Under the pieces are notes generated by a model. It did not search any database. It saw only the letters and a list, made by a program, of their open reading frames with translations, and had not been told where the DNA came from. From Variibacter gotjawalensis (GTDB lineage Bacteria; Pseudomonadota; Alphaproteobacteria; Rhizobiales; Xanthobacteraceae): a stretch of DNA of 64,000 bases. The stretch lies in contig NZ_AP014946.1 in assembly GCF_002355335.1 (NCBI RefSeq), positions 1,069,501-1,133,500 on the forward strand, read 5' to 3'. Within the stretch, counting starts at the first letter, position 1, and every line of letters begins with the position of its first letter. The translations under genes and the position numbers were made by a program. This document shows, piece after piece, positions 49,885 through 59,132 of the stretch.

Positions 49885-51790
49885 CGGAGCGTGGAAGTTC
49901 GAGACCGACTCGACACTCATTCGCGTGCTTGCGCGCAATGCAGAAGTGTTTCCGAACCGCATCGCCATGCGCGAGAAGGCGAAGGGCATTTGGCAACAGA
50001 CGACGTGGGCCGAGATGCTCGAAAGCGTGCTCGGTTGCGCCGCAGGCCTTGAAGAACTCGGCTTTGCGGCCGGCGACACGATGCTTGTCCTCGGCGACAA
50101 TAGTCCACGGCTTTACATGGGCATGCTCGCGGCCGGTGCGCTCGACGGATACGCGATGCCGGCTTATCCGGACGCGACACTCGACGAAATTCAGCATTTC
50201 GTCGAAGAAGCCAATGTCCGCTTCGCGCTCGCCGAGGACCAGGAACAGGTCGACAAGATCCTCGAGCTGCGCGCGAAAGGCGCGTCGATCGAACACATCA
50301 TCTACGATGACGTGCGCGGCTTGCGCGCTTACCAGCAACCCGGACTTATCGCATGGGACGATCTCGAAACGCGTGGTCGTGCGCGCGTTTCCGGTGACGC
50401 GCCGCTGCGCGACGAACTGATCAACCGCGCGCGCCCTGACGGGCCAGCCGTATTCGTGCATTCCTCCGGCAGCACCGGAAAGCCGAAAGGCGTTGTGCTG
50501 TCGCACCGCAACTTTCTCTCCGGCGTTGCCGCCGCTTACAAGGCGAAAGCTTTCGATTTCGGCGAAGTCGTGCTGGCGTATCTTCCGATGGCATGGGTCG
50601 GCGATTTCGCCATCACGCTGGGCGCCGGCATTCCCCTTGCCTTCGAGATCAACATTCCGGAGCGGCAGGAAACCGTCCTCACAAACCTCCGCGAAACCGC
50701 GCCGACATTCTATCTCGCGGCGCCGCGTAGCTGGGACAATTTGCTCACCACGATCCAAGTGCGGATGGAAGATTCCACTTGGGCGAAACGCTCGATCTAC
50801 AATTATTTCATGAAGGCCGCGATCGCGTCCGAGAAGCGCAAACTCGAAGGCGGTCAAGCGACATTGCGCGAGCGCATTCTGCAGCCGATCGGCGAATGGA
50901 TCGTGCGCGGGCCTATCAAGGATCAATTCGGCCTTACGCGTCTGCGCGGCGCTTTCACGGGCGGCGAGGCGATGGGCGAAGACACTTTCGTTTTTTATCG
51001 CGCGCTCGGCATCAAGCTGCGTCAGCTTTACGGACAGACCGAGACGAGTGCTTACAACGCGATGCAGAGCGTCGACGAAGTTCAGCTCCACACGGTCGGG
51101 CGAGCTTTGCCGGGCGTCGAAATGAAGATCAACGACGACGGCGAGATCCTGGTGAAGTCCGGCAGTGTCTTCGCAGGGTATTTTAAGAACGAGACGTCGA
51201 GCAAGGAAGCGCTACGCGACGGCTGGCTGCACACGGGCGACGCCGGGTATCTCGAGCCGGACGGACATCTCGTCGTGCTCGGCCGCGTGTCGGAAGTCGT
51301 GCACACCGCGAAGGGTGAGCGCTACATTCCGAACTACATCGAGAACCGTTTGAAGTTCAGCCCCTATGTCAAAGATGCGGCCGTGCTCGGCAAAGATCGC
51401 GACCGGCTCGCCGCCATCGTCTGCATCGACAAAGACGCCGTCGGCCTATGGGCCGAACAACGCGGCATTTCCTACATGTCCTACGCGGATCTTGCGCAGA
51501 ACGATCAGGTCAACGCGCTGATTGCGGACGCGGTGCGCCACGTGAACCGCACGTTGCCGGAAGGCCTGCAGCTCAAACAGTTTGTCTGCCTTCATAAAGA
51601 ATTCGACGCCGACGACGGCGAAATCACACGCACGCGCAAGATCCGCCGCAACGTCGTCGAGGAACGTTACAAGCCGATTATCGATGCGATCTATGGTCGG
51701 CAGAGCCAAGTGCTCATGCGAGCGCAGATCACTTACGAGACCGGCGAGACCGGCACCATCGAACGCACGCTCGCCGTGCAGGAGGCTTGA
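49871..51790 (+). CDS. long-chain-type acyl-CoA synthetase within the transporter operon
   Basis: A 639-aa AMP-forming ligase. P-loop VHSSGSTGKPKG, the central helper TEQ-like GQTETSAYNAM, A7 WLHTGDAGYLEPDGHLVVLGR and the VVHTAKGERYIPNYIE segment (where other ligases have K-SGGE) mark the FadD15-like, long-chain branch. It lies between the two transporter genes livG and livH, so imported substrate may be activated at the membrane. GGAGG before ATG 49871 fixes the start; the frame opens 42 bases earlier inside livG. Confidence 0.88.
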   Translation: MRRTDGAWKFETDSTLIRVLARNAEVFPNRIAMREKAKGIWQQTTWAEMLESVLGCAAGLEELGFAAGDTMLVLGDNSPRLYMGMLAAGALDGYAMPAYPDATLDEIQHFVEEANVRFALAEDQEQVDKILELRAKGASIEHIIYDDVRGLRAYQQPGLIAWDDLETRGRARVSGDAPLRDELINRARPDGPAVFVHSSGSTGKPKGVVLSHRNFLSGVAAAYKAKAFDFGEVVLAYLPMAWVGDFAITLGAGIPLAFEINIPERQETVLTNLRETAPTFYLAAPRSWDNLLTTIQVRMEDSTWAKRSIYNYFMKAAIASEKRKLEGGQATLRERILQPIGEWIVRGPIKDQFGLTRLRGAFTGGEAMGEDTFVFYRALGIKLRQLYGQTETSAYNAMQSVDEVQLHTVGRALPGVEMKINDDGEILVKSGSVFAGYFKNETSSKEALRDGWLHTGDAGYLEPDGHLVVLGRVSEVVHTAKGERYIPNYIENRLKFSPYVKDAAVLGKDRDRLAAIVCIDKDAVGLWAEQRGISYMSYADLAQNDQVNALIADAVRHVNRTLPEGLQLKQFVCLHKEFDADDGEITRTRKIRRNVVEERYKPIIDAIYGRQSQVLMRAQITYETGETGTIERTLAVQEA

Positions 51791-51793
51791 ACG

Positions 51794-52678
51794 ATGGATC
51801 TCAATCTCCTGCTCGAATCCGCCGTCAACGGCGCACTCGTCGGCTTGATGTATGCGCTGGTCGCGATCGGCATCGTGCTGATCTACAAATCGTCGTCGGT
51901 GCCGAACCTCGCGCAGGGCGCGATGGTGATGCTCGGCGCGTATATCGTGCTCGCTTATGCGGGGCTCGGCCTTCCGATTTGGGTTGCGATCCCACTCGCG
52001 ATCATCACGATGTTCTTCGTCGGCATCGCGATCGAACGCTTCGCGCTGCGCCGCCTCGCTGGCCGCCCGATCGTGATGATCTTGATGATGACGCTCGGCC
52101 TCGACATTTTCCTGCGCGCCGGCGCGATGACGGTGTGGGGCGGCACGGCACGCCCGATCAATCTCGGCATCGACGACTCGCCGCTGTTTCTCGGCCCACT
52201 GTTGATCAACCGTGCTTACGCGGTCGGCGCCGGCATTGCGGTTGTGATGTTCGCGCTGTTCGTGCTCTTCTTCCGCACGCGCATCGGCACCGTGCTGCGC
52301 GCGATCTCGGACGACTATACGGCCGCATGGTCGGTCGGCATTTCAGTCGAGCGTGGCGTCGCGCTCTCGTGGGCCATGGCCGCCGTCGTTGCGACAATCG
52401 CGGGCGTCCTGTGGGGATCGGTGCAAGGCGTCGACCAATCACTCGCGTTGTTGCTGCTCAAATGCATCACGGTCGCGGTGCTCGGCGGCCTCGATAGTAT
52501 CGGCGGCGCTCTGCTTGCCGGCATTCTGCTCGGCGTCGTCGAAGGTGTCGGCTCGGCTTATCTCGACCCGCTTGTCGGCGGCGCGAGCCGCGAACTCGTC
52601 GATGCCGCGATGCTGATCCTCACGATCCTGGTTCGCCCGCACGGCCTCTTCGGCCGGCATGACATCGAGCGCGTCTGA
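51794..52678 (+). CDS. HAAT ABC transporter permease, LivH type
   Basis: A 294-aa membrane protein: LLLESAVNGALVGLMYALVAIGIVLIY opens it, VPNLAQGAMVMLGAYIV is the conserved second segment and TRIGTVLRAISDDYTAAWSVGI is the coupling loop. ATG 51794 follows the ligase stop by three bases; the stop shares a base with the LivM start (TGATG). Confidence 0.9.
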   Translation: MDLNLLLESAVNGALVGLMYALVAIGIVLIYKSSSVPNLAQGAMVMLGAYIVLAYAGLGLPIWVAIPLAIITMFFVGIAIERFALRRLAGRPIVMILMMTLGLDIFLRAGAMTVWGGTARPINLGIDDSPLFLGPLLINRAYAVGAGIAVVMFALFVLFFRTRIGTVLRAISDDYTAAWSVGISVERGVALSWAMAAVVATIAGVLWGSVQGVDQSLALLLLKCITVAVLGGLDSIGGALLAGILLGVVEGVGSAYLDPLVGGASRELVDAAMLILTILVRPHGLFGRHDIERV

Positions 52679-53751
52679 TGCTGTTCCGCCAATCCGGCAT
52701 CTATCACACGAACTACGCGGGCACGCGCGCGCTGTTTCCGATCCCGGCCGATCGCATCATGATCGGCAGCCTGCTCGCTTTCGCAATCGCGGCGCCATAT
52801 CTCGTCAACTCGCTCTATCTTTCGAGCTTTATTCTACCGTGGCTGATCTGGACCGCCGCGACGCTCGGGCTCAATCTCATCATCGGTTGGGCGGGGCAGT
52901 TTCATCTAGGATACGCCGCCGTGATGGGCATCGGCGCTTATGCCACCGTGCATGCGACGCGTTTCGGCGTGCCGTGGGAAATCTCGATCATTCTCGGCGG
53001 GACAACTGCGGCTGTCATCGGCCTCGTCTTCGCCTTCGCGTCGCTGCGCGTCAAAGGGCTCTATCTCGCGCTGTCGACGCTCGCGTTGCAGTTCGTCATG
53101 GATTGGACGATCTCGCATGTGCCGGCGATCTCCGGCGGCACGCAGGCTACGCTGCAGGCGCCGGCGTTGCGCCTCCTTGGCTATCCGATCCGGAGTGACG
53201 TCGGGCAGTACTACGTCGCATTGGCGTGGTGTCTGCTCGTCACGCTTTTCATGCTGAACTTGCGGCGAACCGCGCTCGGCCGCGCGCTCGTCGCCGTGCG
53301 TGAGAAGGATTACGCGGCGGCCGTGATCGGCGTGAATAGCTTCCGCTTCAAGCTCATCGCGTTTGCGACGTCGTCGTTCATCGGCGGCGTCACCGGCGCG
53401 ATCCTGATCTTTTGCTTCTATCATGCGGTGACGCCGGAGCAGTTTTCGGTCGACGTTTCGATCCAGGCGCTCGCGATGGTGATCGTCGGCGGCCTTGGCT
53501 CGATCATCGGCAGCTACTTTGGCGCAGCGTTCATTCTGCTGATGCCCGGCTTGATGAACTCTTTGATCGCATGGCTCGCCGCCAAATTTGGCTTCGCGCT
53601 CGGCATCGAGACGCTGGCACATCTGCCGCACGCGCTCTACGGCGTGTTGATCATCTTGTTCTTGCTGATCGAGCCGCTCGGTCTCGGCAAGATCTACAGC
53701 AATGTCCGCGACTACCTCCTCGTCTGGCCCTTCGGTTACGTGAAGAAGTAG
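52678..53751 (+). CDS. HAAT ABC transporter permease, LivM type
   Basis: A 357-aa membrane protein with about nine segments. Conserved pieces are TLGLNLIIGWAGQFHLGYAA (family G-L-x-L-G-A equivalent), ASLRVKGLYLALSTLALQF and GRALVAVREKDYAAAVIGVN (coupling loop). Unlike the benzoate transporter, this LivM is not fused to LivG. It overlaps LivH by one base. Confidence 0.9.
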   Translation: MLFRQSGIYHTNYAGTRALFPIPADRIMIGSLLAFAIAAPYLVNSLYLSSFILPWLIWTAATLGLNLIIGWAGQFHLGYAAVMGIGAYATVHATRFGVPWEISIILGGTTAAVIGLVFAFASLRVKGLYLALSTLALQFVMDWTISHVPAISGGTQATLQAPALRLLGYPIRSDVGQYYVALAWCLLVTLFMLNLRRTALGRALVAVREKDYAAAVIGVNSFRFKLIAFATSSFIGGVTGAILIFCFYHAVTPEQFSVDVSIQALAMVIVGGLGSIIGSYFGAAFILLMPGLMNSLIAWLAAKFGFALGIETLAHLPHALYGVLIILFLLIEPLGLGKIYSNVRDYLLVWPFGYVKK

Positions 53752-53755
53752 CGCC

Positions 53756-54550
53756 ATGGCCGACAATGTCCTCACACTTAACAACATCGAAGTCGTTTAC
53801 GACTTCGTCTCGCTCGCGATCAAAGGTGTGTCGCTGCACGTGCCGCAAGGCGGCATGGTCGCGCTGCTCGGCGCCAACGGCGCCGGCAAGAGCACAACGC
53901 TTAAATCGATCAGCGGGCTGCTTGCGGCGGAGCGCGGTGAAGTGCGTCGCGGCGATGTGAGGTTTCTCGATCACGATCTGCGCGCGCTGCCGCCGCAGGA
54001 GCGCGTGCGCCTCGGTGTTGCGCATGTGCTAGAGGGCCGTCGGGTCTTCGAGCATTTGACGCCGGATGAAAATTTGATCGCCGCCTCCGCGATCCGCAGC
54101 CGGCACGATGTCGCGCGTAATAAGGAGCGCGTCTACACTTACTTCCCGCGCCTCTATGAACGCCGCACGTCTCAGGCCGGATATCTCTCGGGTGGTGAGC
54201 AACAGATGCTGGCCATCGGCCGCGCCTTGATGACGCAGCCAAAGCTGCTCATGCTCGACGAGCCGAGCCTCGGCCTCGCGCCGTTTCTCGTCGCGGAGAT
54301 TTTCCAAATCATCCGCAGCATCAACAAGGAAGAGGGCCTTTCGGTCCTCCTCGTCGAGCAGAACGCGGTCGCGGCGCTCGAAATCGTCTCGCACGGCTAT
54401 CTGATTGAGAGCGGCCGCATCGTCATGCATGATAGCGCCGAGGCGCTGAAGAAGAATCCCGACATCCAGGAGTTTTATCTGGGTGGGACCAAGGCGAAGA
54501 ACTTCCACGACATCAAGCATTACCGCCGTCGCAAGCGGTGGTTGACCTGA
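53756..54550 (+). CDS. HAAT ABC transporter ATP-binding protein, LivF type
   Basis: A 264-aa ATPase: Walker A GANGAGKS, GVAHVLEGRRVFEHLTPDENL, signature LSGGEQ, Walker B LLMLDEPSLGLAP and VLLVEQNAVAALE. A 20-residue C-terminal tail rich in Lys, Arg and His (FHDIKHYRRRKRW) extends past the usual LivF end. It lies four bases after LivM and 53 bases before the receptor gene. Confidence 0.92.
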   Translation: MADNVLTLNNIEVVYDFVSLAIKGVSLHVPQGGMVALLGANGAGKSTTLKSISGLLAAERGEVRRGDVRFLDHDLRALPPQERVRLGVAHVLEGRRVFEHLTPDENLIAASAIRSRHDVARNKERVYTYFPRLYERRTSQAGYLSGGEQQMLAIGRALMTQPKLLMLDEPSLGLAPFLVAEIFQIIRSINKEEGLSVLLVEQNAVAALEIVSHGYLIESGRIVMHDSAEALKKNPDIQEFYLGGTKAKNFHDIKHYRRRKRWLT

Positions 54551-54603
54551 CGCAGCGAAACTAAAAACGAAACGATCGCGAACAATCGCGAGGGAGGAAG
54601 AGG

Positions 54604-55857
54604 ATGAAACTCAAACTATCGACGCTCGCCGCTGCAGCGGCGCTGACGGCCGCCGGATTGATACCGGCCGCCGCGCAGGAGACCGTAAAGTTCGCACTCT
54701 GCTACGACATCACGAAGGTTTACTCCTTCGTGACGCCGCAAGTGGCGCAAGCCGCGCGCGACTACGCGACGCTGCTGAACACCAAGGGCGGCATCGAAGG
54801 CAAGCAGATCGAAGTGATCGTGCAGGATCACGGCAACGAGCCGCAGCGCGGCATCGAGTGCTACGAGAAGCTCAAGCGTGAAGGCGTCATGGTGTTCGAC
54901 TTTCTGTCGACGCCGGTATCGCGCGCCGTGTTGCCGCGCATCACCAAGGACGGCAACATCATGATGCAATCGCTCGCCGGCCGCGGCGACGCGGTTGACG
55001 GCGAAGTGTTCAAGAACGTCTTCCCGGTCGGTCCGACCTATTGGGGGCAAGCCGCGAACGACGTCGAATACATCAAGATCAAGTCGGGCGGCAGCCTGAA
55101 GGGCAAGAAGATTGCCTTTCTCTATGTCGATTATCCGTTCGGCCAGGAGCCGATCGGCATCCTGAAGACGATTGCCGCGAAGGAAGGCTTCGATCTCCAG
55201 CTGTTCCCGTATCCGCTGCCGGGCAACGATCAGGCTTCGGCCTGGACGCAGATGCGCCGCTTTAATCCGGACTGGATCATCTCGTGGAGTCTCGCCAACA
55301 TGCACGTCATCGCGTCGCGCGAGATGAAGCGTAACGGAATTCCGATCGACAAATACATCGCGGTGAATTGGTTCAACGAAGTCGACATCAAGAATATCGG
55401 GCCGGACGCCGCGAAGGGATTGAAGCGCGGCACCAACGTCGCCGGCGGACAAGGCCACCCGATCTTCCAAGAAATCATCAAAGAGGTTTACGACAAGGGC
55501 AAAGGCGCCGGCGATCGCAAGCATCTCGATGACGTTTACTACAACACTGGGCTCGCGATGTATGCGATCGCGTTCGAAGGCGCGCGCCTCGCGCTCAAGC
55601 AAGGCGGCTGGCCGTTGACGCCGGAAAAGATGAAGGCCGGCCTCGAGAGCATAAAAGACTTCGATGCCAACGGCTTGATGGCGCCGATGACCGTGACCGC
55701 GAAGGATCATGGTGGCGGTGGCAAGACCCGCATCGAGATGTGGGACGGCACCAAGTGGGTTCCGGAAACCCAGTGGATCGCCGGCTTCACGGACGAAGTG
55801 TGGAAGGTCGTGAAAGAACAGTCGGCCGAATACGCCAAGCAAGACGCCGCGAAGTAA
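54604..55857 (+). CDS. HAAT ABC transporter substrate-binding protein
   Basis: A 417-aa periplasmic receptor with a Sec signal peptide (MKLKLSTLAAAAALTAAGLI, cleavage after PAAAQ) and a type I fold (VKFALCYDITKVYSFVTPQ, NTKGGIEGKQIEVIVQDHGN, RPERGIECYEK-like segment). GAGGGAGGAAGAGG before the ATG is a very strong ribosome site, fitting the large excess of receptor over membrane parts. It ends the operon and is followed by a clear intrinsic terminator. The family includes receptors for aromatic and aliphatic acids. Confidence 0.9.
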   Translation: MKLKLSTLAAAAALTAAGLIPAAAQETVKFALCYDITKVYSFVTPQVAQAARDYATLLNTKGGIEGKQIEVIVQDHGNEPQRGIECYEKLKREGVMVFDFLSTPVSRAVLPRITKDGNIMMQSLAGRGDAVDGEVFKNVFPVGPTYWGQAANDVEYIKIKSGGSLKGKKIAFLYVDYPFGQEPIGILKTIAAKEGFDLQLFPYPLPGNDQASAWTQMRRFNPDWIISWSLANMHVIASREMKRNGIPIDKYIAVNWFNEVDIKNIGPDAAKGLKRGTNVAGGQGHPIFQEIIKEVYDKGKGAGDRKHLDDVYYNTGLAMYAIAFEGARLALKQGGWPLTPEKMKAGLESIKDFDANGLMAPMTVTAKDHGGGGKTRIEMWDGTKWVPETQWIAGFTDEVWKVVKEQSAEYAKQDAAK

Positions 55858-55871
55858 TCGCGAGTATCACG

Positions 55872-55905
55872 GAGGCCGCGCGACAAACGCGGCCTCTTTC
55901 TTTTG
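55872..55905 (+). terminator. intrinsic terminator after the HAAT operon
   Basis: GAGGCCGCG (55872-55880), loop CGACAAA and CGCGGCCTC (55888-55896) form a 9-bp GC-rich stem followed by TTTCTTTTG. It ends the operon beginning at 49093; the SDR gene starts 20 bases on and would need read-through or its own promoter. Confidence 0.85.
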
Positions 55906-55925
55906 TACGATTGAAGGAATGTCCG

Positions 55926-56693
55926 ATGACAAGGTTCGAAGGCAAAGTTGCGATCATCACGGGTGGCGCAGGCGGAATCGGTTCGGCGACATGCCGCCGT
56001 TTCGCGGCCGAAGGCGCGCGCGTTGCGGTGTGCGATCGCGACGAAGCCGGCGCGCGCAAGATTGCTGACGAGATCAAGACTGCGGGTGGCCAAGCCGAGG
56101 CGTTCGCCTGCGACATCACGGACCGCAAAGCCGTCGACGCCGCCGTCAAAGCTATCGAGTCTTCGCTCGGACCGACGTCGATCCTCGTCAACAATGCGGG
56201 CTTCGACATCTTCAAGCCGTTTCTCAAAACTGAGATGAGCGAGTGGGATCGTCTGATCGCGATCAATCTCTACGGTCCGCTCAATATGCATCATGCGGTG
56301 CTGCCCGGCATGGTCGAGCGGCGCTATGGCCGCGTTGTCAACATCGCGTCGGACGCTGCGCGCGTCGGCTCAACCGGCGAAGCCGTTTATGCGGCGTGCA
56401 AGTCGGCGATGCTCGGCTTCACCAAGACGCTGTCACGCGAACACGCACGTCACGGCATCACGCTCAACGTCGTCTGCCCGGGACCGACCGGTACGAATCT
56501 CTTCAACGAATTCCTGCAAGGCGCGGGCAACCCCGAGAAGCTGATGGAGTCGTTCCGCCGCGCGATCCCGCTCGGCCGCATCGGCGCGCCGGACGATCTG
56601 CCGGGCGCGATCGCATTCTTCGCCAGCGACGACGCGGCATATTGCACCGGCCAAGTCATCAGCGTGTCGGGTGGTCTCTCGATGGCCGGGTGA
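55926..56693 (+). CDS. SDR-family 3-hydroxyacyl-CoA dehydrogenase-like
   Basis: A 255-aa oxidoreductase. NAD(P) motif TGGAGGIG, NNAG motif (LVNNAGFD), catalytic Ser region NIASDAARVGS and YxxxK in EAVYAACKSA are intact, unlike the SDR at 33201. The C-terminus YCTGQVISVSGGLSMAG is classical. It precedes a crotonase by seven bases; a hydroxyacyl-CoA or hydroxy-acid dehydrogenase role is likely from this pairing. The frame upstream to 55740 is the shadow of the receptor gene. Confidence 0.87.
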   Translation: MTRFEGKVAIITGGAGGIGSATCRRFAAEGARVAVCDRDEAGARKIADEIKTAGGQAEAFACDITDRKAVDAAVKAIESSLGPTSILVNNAGFDIFKPFLKTEMSEWDRLIAINLYGPLNMHHAVLPGMVERRYGRVVNIASDAARVGSTGEAVYAACKSAMLGFTKTLSREHARHGITLNVVCPGPTGTNLFNEFLQGAGNPEKLMESFRRAIPLGRIGAPDDLPGAIAFFASDDAAYCTGQVISVSGGLSMAG

Positions 56694-56700
56694 GGTTCGC

Positions 56701-57492
56701 ATGTCCGATTATTCCACGCTCGAACTGACGATCGATGGCGGCATCGCGCGCCTTGTGCTCAATCAGCCCGAGCGCGGCAACCCGGTCGATGCGACGTCGA
56801 GCCGCGAATTGAAAGAAGTCGCGATCACACTGAGCGAGAACGACAACGTGCGCGTCGTGTTGCTCACCGCGCGCGGCCGCGCTTTCAGCGTCGGCGGTGA
56901 CATCAAGACATTCGCGAAAGACCGCGCGGCACTGTCGACCATCGTCAAAGCGTGGACGGCGGATTTTCATTCCGCCATCGTGCGGCTGATGCGCATGCGC
57001 GCGCCGGTCATCGCGGCTGTGCACGGCGCGGTCGGCGGCGGCAGCGTCTCGTTCGTCGCGGCATGCGATCTCGTCTACGCGGCACGCAACGTGAAGTTCG
57101 GCTCCGGTTTCGCGCAAATCGGTTTCAGCCCGGATAGCGGCTCGACCGTCACGTTGACGCAGCGCATGGGCCTTTCGCGCGCGAAGCGCTTCCTGATGTT
57201 GTCGGAAGTTCTGAGTGCCGAAGAGGCCGCAAAGGCCGGGCTCGTCGATGTCGTCACCGACGAAGCGGCGTTGATGCAGGATGCCGAAGCCGCCGCGCAG
57301 GTATTGGCGAAAGCTGCGCCACTCGCCATCGGCGGCATCAAGCAACTGATGCTGCGTACGCGCGTACAAGGCGTCGAGGCGCAGATGGAAGACGAAGCGC
57401 AGACTCTTGCCGGCATCGCGCGCTCGGACGACGCGTGGGAAGGCATCAACGCATTCCTGCAGCGGCGGAAGCCGGAATTCCGCGGCAAGTAG
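56701..57492 (+). CDS. enoyl-CoA hydratase/isomerase family protein
   Basis: A 263-aa crotonase with LELTIDGGIARLVLNQPERGN, AFSVGGDIKTFAKD, and an oxyanion-hole region HGAVGGGSVSFVAACDLVYA. Conserved GFSPDSGSTVTLTQRMG replaces the Glu-containing hydratase segment by Asp/Ser, so isomerase or hydrolase activity is also possible. It is the last gene of the catabolic island and forms an operon with the SDR. Start ATG 56701 avoids 30 bases overlapping the SDR. Confidence 0.87.
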   Translation: MSDYSTLELTIDGGIARLVLNQPERGNPVDATSSRELKEVAITLSENDNVRVVLLTARGRAFSVGGDIKTFAKDRAALSTIVKAWTADFHSAIVRLMRMRAPVIAAVHGAVGGGSVSFVAACDLVYAARNVKFGSGFAQIGFSPDSGSTVTLTQRMGLSRAKRFLMLSEVLSAEEAAKAGLVDVVTDEAALMQDAEAAAQVLAKAAPLAIGGIKQLMLRTRVQGVEAQMEDEAQTLAGIARSDDAWEGINAFLQRRKPEFRGK

Positions 57493-57583
57493 CCTTCGTT
57501 TTATGACGGTCGGCCTTGGTCCCTCTTAAGCCGTCGTTAGCAAGAAACGGTTTTAATCCTTAGCGAAATCTTGAGGGCATCAC

Positions 57584-58312
57584 ATGCTGCGCAGGTCGTT
57601 CGCTAAGCTTCTCTTGGCCACCATGGCGATAGGCAGCTTCATTTCCGCTGCCGCCGCAACGCCTGAACAAATCATAATCCTGCGGCATGGCGAGAAGCAG
57701 GACGCTTATCGGCTCTGCCAAGTCGGCGTTCAGCGCTCGTTGGCTCTGGCAGCGCAGTATCTCGGCAAGGGCGCCGAGCAATCGCTATTCAGCGGTGGCA
57801 GTAAGCCCGATGCGTTTATCGCAATTACGCTGCACACGCTCGAACTCGTTAGCCCATCGGCGCGCAGTTGGAACATGCCGGTCATCTTGTATTCGGTGCT
57901 ACCAATGCGCGGACAAACGGCCGCGCAGACGACCGCGATCCTCAATCAGCGAACGCAGGAAGCAGTCCGCGATGTCCTGGCCAACCCAGCCTGGGACGGA
58001 AAGACGGTCGTCATGGTCTGGGAACATCACCACATCGCCGATCTGGCCTTGGAGAAACAGTTCCCTAACGACAAGATCACGCTGCGCCAGCTGTTTAACC
58101 TCGACGTCAATACGACGCTGCCCGAGACGTGGAGCGGCGACAATTTCGACTATTTTTGGATCGTCAACTTTGCCAAGGGTTCGAATCGCCCCACGAGCGT
58201 TGAAGTGCGCAAGCAAGTCTTCACCGGCTCTTTTGCGTCCGTTCCGTCTAACGATTGGGCGAAGCCACCGACCTATCCGGCTAACAGCAAATGTGAAGTG
58301 AACAGCAACTAG
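57584..58312 (+). CDS. secreted histidine-phosphatase-superfamily protein
   Basis: A 242-aa protein with a signal peptide (residues 1-25, cleavage after SAAAA) and the R-H-G motif (IIILRHGEK, R34-H35-G36). The second active-site His is probably in MVWEHHHIADLA. The family holds phosphatases and phytases; here the region between the two motifs is short, so the phosphate substrate cannot be guessed. TTGAGGG lies before ATG 57584. It ends seven bases from a convergent membrane-protein gene. Confidence 0.8.
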   Translation: MLRRSFAKLLLATMAIGSFISAAAATPEQIIILRHGEKQDAYRLCQVGVQRSLALAAQYLGKGAEQSLFSGGSKPDAFIAITLHTLELVSPSARSWNMPVILYSVLPMRGQTAAQTTAILNQRTQEAVRDVLANPAWDGKTVVMVWEHHHIADLALEKQFPNDKITLRQLFNLDVNTTLPETWSGDNFDYFWIVNFAKGSNRPTSVEVRKQVFTGSFASVPSNDWAKPPTYPANSKCEVNSN

Positions 58313-58319
58313 CGCGCCG

Positions 58320-58979
58320 TTACGGCTTCGCAGCGGTTCGGCGCGATTGCGCTCGTAGGTTCTTGAACCAATCGCTCAGTAAAAGCTCCGCTATCAATAC
58401 ATTTGGTACCCAGCAGGCGAATGAGATAACTCGGTATCCGGTCTCGAACGACACTGGCAATAGCTCGAGCGACGGGATGTAGACGCGGAGCGTCAACGCC
58501 GCGCAGGTGAGAGCGAACGACCGGATCATCCACGCTTGGTGCTGAACAAAACGCCTTTCGACAGCGGCGCGCCATGCAATCACGGTCGACACCGTCCATG
58601 CGACCGCGAGGAGTCCGAACCCAAGCACCGATACCGGACCAGTGCTCGCGCCCAATGCGAGCACCAAGCCCGTGACACCGCCTGCGATACAACAAACAAC
58701 GTAGATGCGCCCCAACCAGCGATGCAGCTTGGGCCGCGTCGCGCGCAAACGCGACACAAACTGAATTGGTCCGACGAGCAGAGCCGTTGCGGCGCTGGCG
58801 GCGTGCAGCACGAGCCACGGATGTTTGAACTTGTTCGCTGCAATCGCGGGGGGCACTGGCCCGAAGTCGATCAGGTAGCGATACGACGCAATCGCGACAG
58901 CGGAAGACATCAAAGCAAGCATGATCCATCCGATGGATACGGCCGGCCGTGCGACAACGAGGCGTCCTACAGAATTCAT
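58320..58979 (-). CDS. DUF2306-family integral membrane protein
   Basis: A 219-aa protein with about six membrane helices. HAASAATALLVGPIQFVSRLR, HRWLGRIYVV and HQAWMIRSFALTCAALTLRVYIP are the family signatures; the paired His residues suggest haem or metal binding but function is not known. GGAG lies 9 bases before ATG 58979. It is divergent from a TetR gene with a strong palindrome between them, so it is probably the target of that regulator. Confidence 0.82.
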   Translation of the reverse strand: MNSVGRLVVARPAVSIGWIMLALMSSAVAIASYRYLIDFGPVPPAIAANKFKHPWLVLHAASAATALLVGPIQFVSRLRATRPKLHRWLGRIYVVCCIAGGVTGLVLALGASTGPVSVLGFGLLAVAWTVSTVIAWRAAVERRFVQHQAWMIRSFALTCAALTLRVYIPSLELLPVSFETGYRVISFACWVPNVLIAELLLSDWFKNLRAQSRRTAAKP

Positions 58980-58995
58980 CACAACACTCCGTGAA

Positions 58996-59018
58996 GAATG
59001 TACTATAGTAATACATTC
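58996..59018. promoter_or_regulatory. TetR operator in the divergent spacer
   Basis: GAATGTA (58996-59002) and TACATTC (59012-59018) are perfect inverted arms around a 9-base AT-rich centre with TATAGTA, which can also serve as a -10. It lies 17 bases from the DUF2306 start and upstream of the TetR gene, the usual place for an autoregulatory operator. Confidence 0.7.
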
Positions 59019-59132
59019 TCGGCAGAGTGTCGAATCGAGTTCGTGAAGGCCGAACCAGTGCAGGTGCTGACCGGAACGGTGGAGCCCGCGCAGCCGGTTG
59101 CCTGCCTGCTAAGCGGTGCTTACGATGACTGC

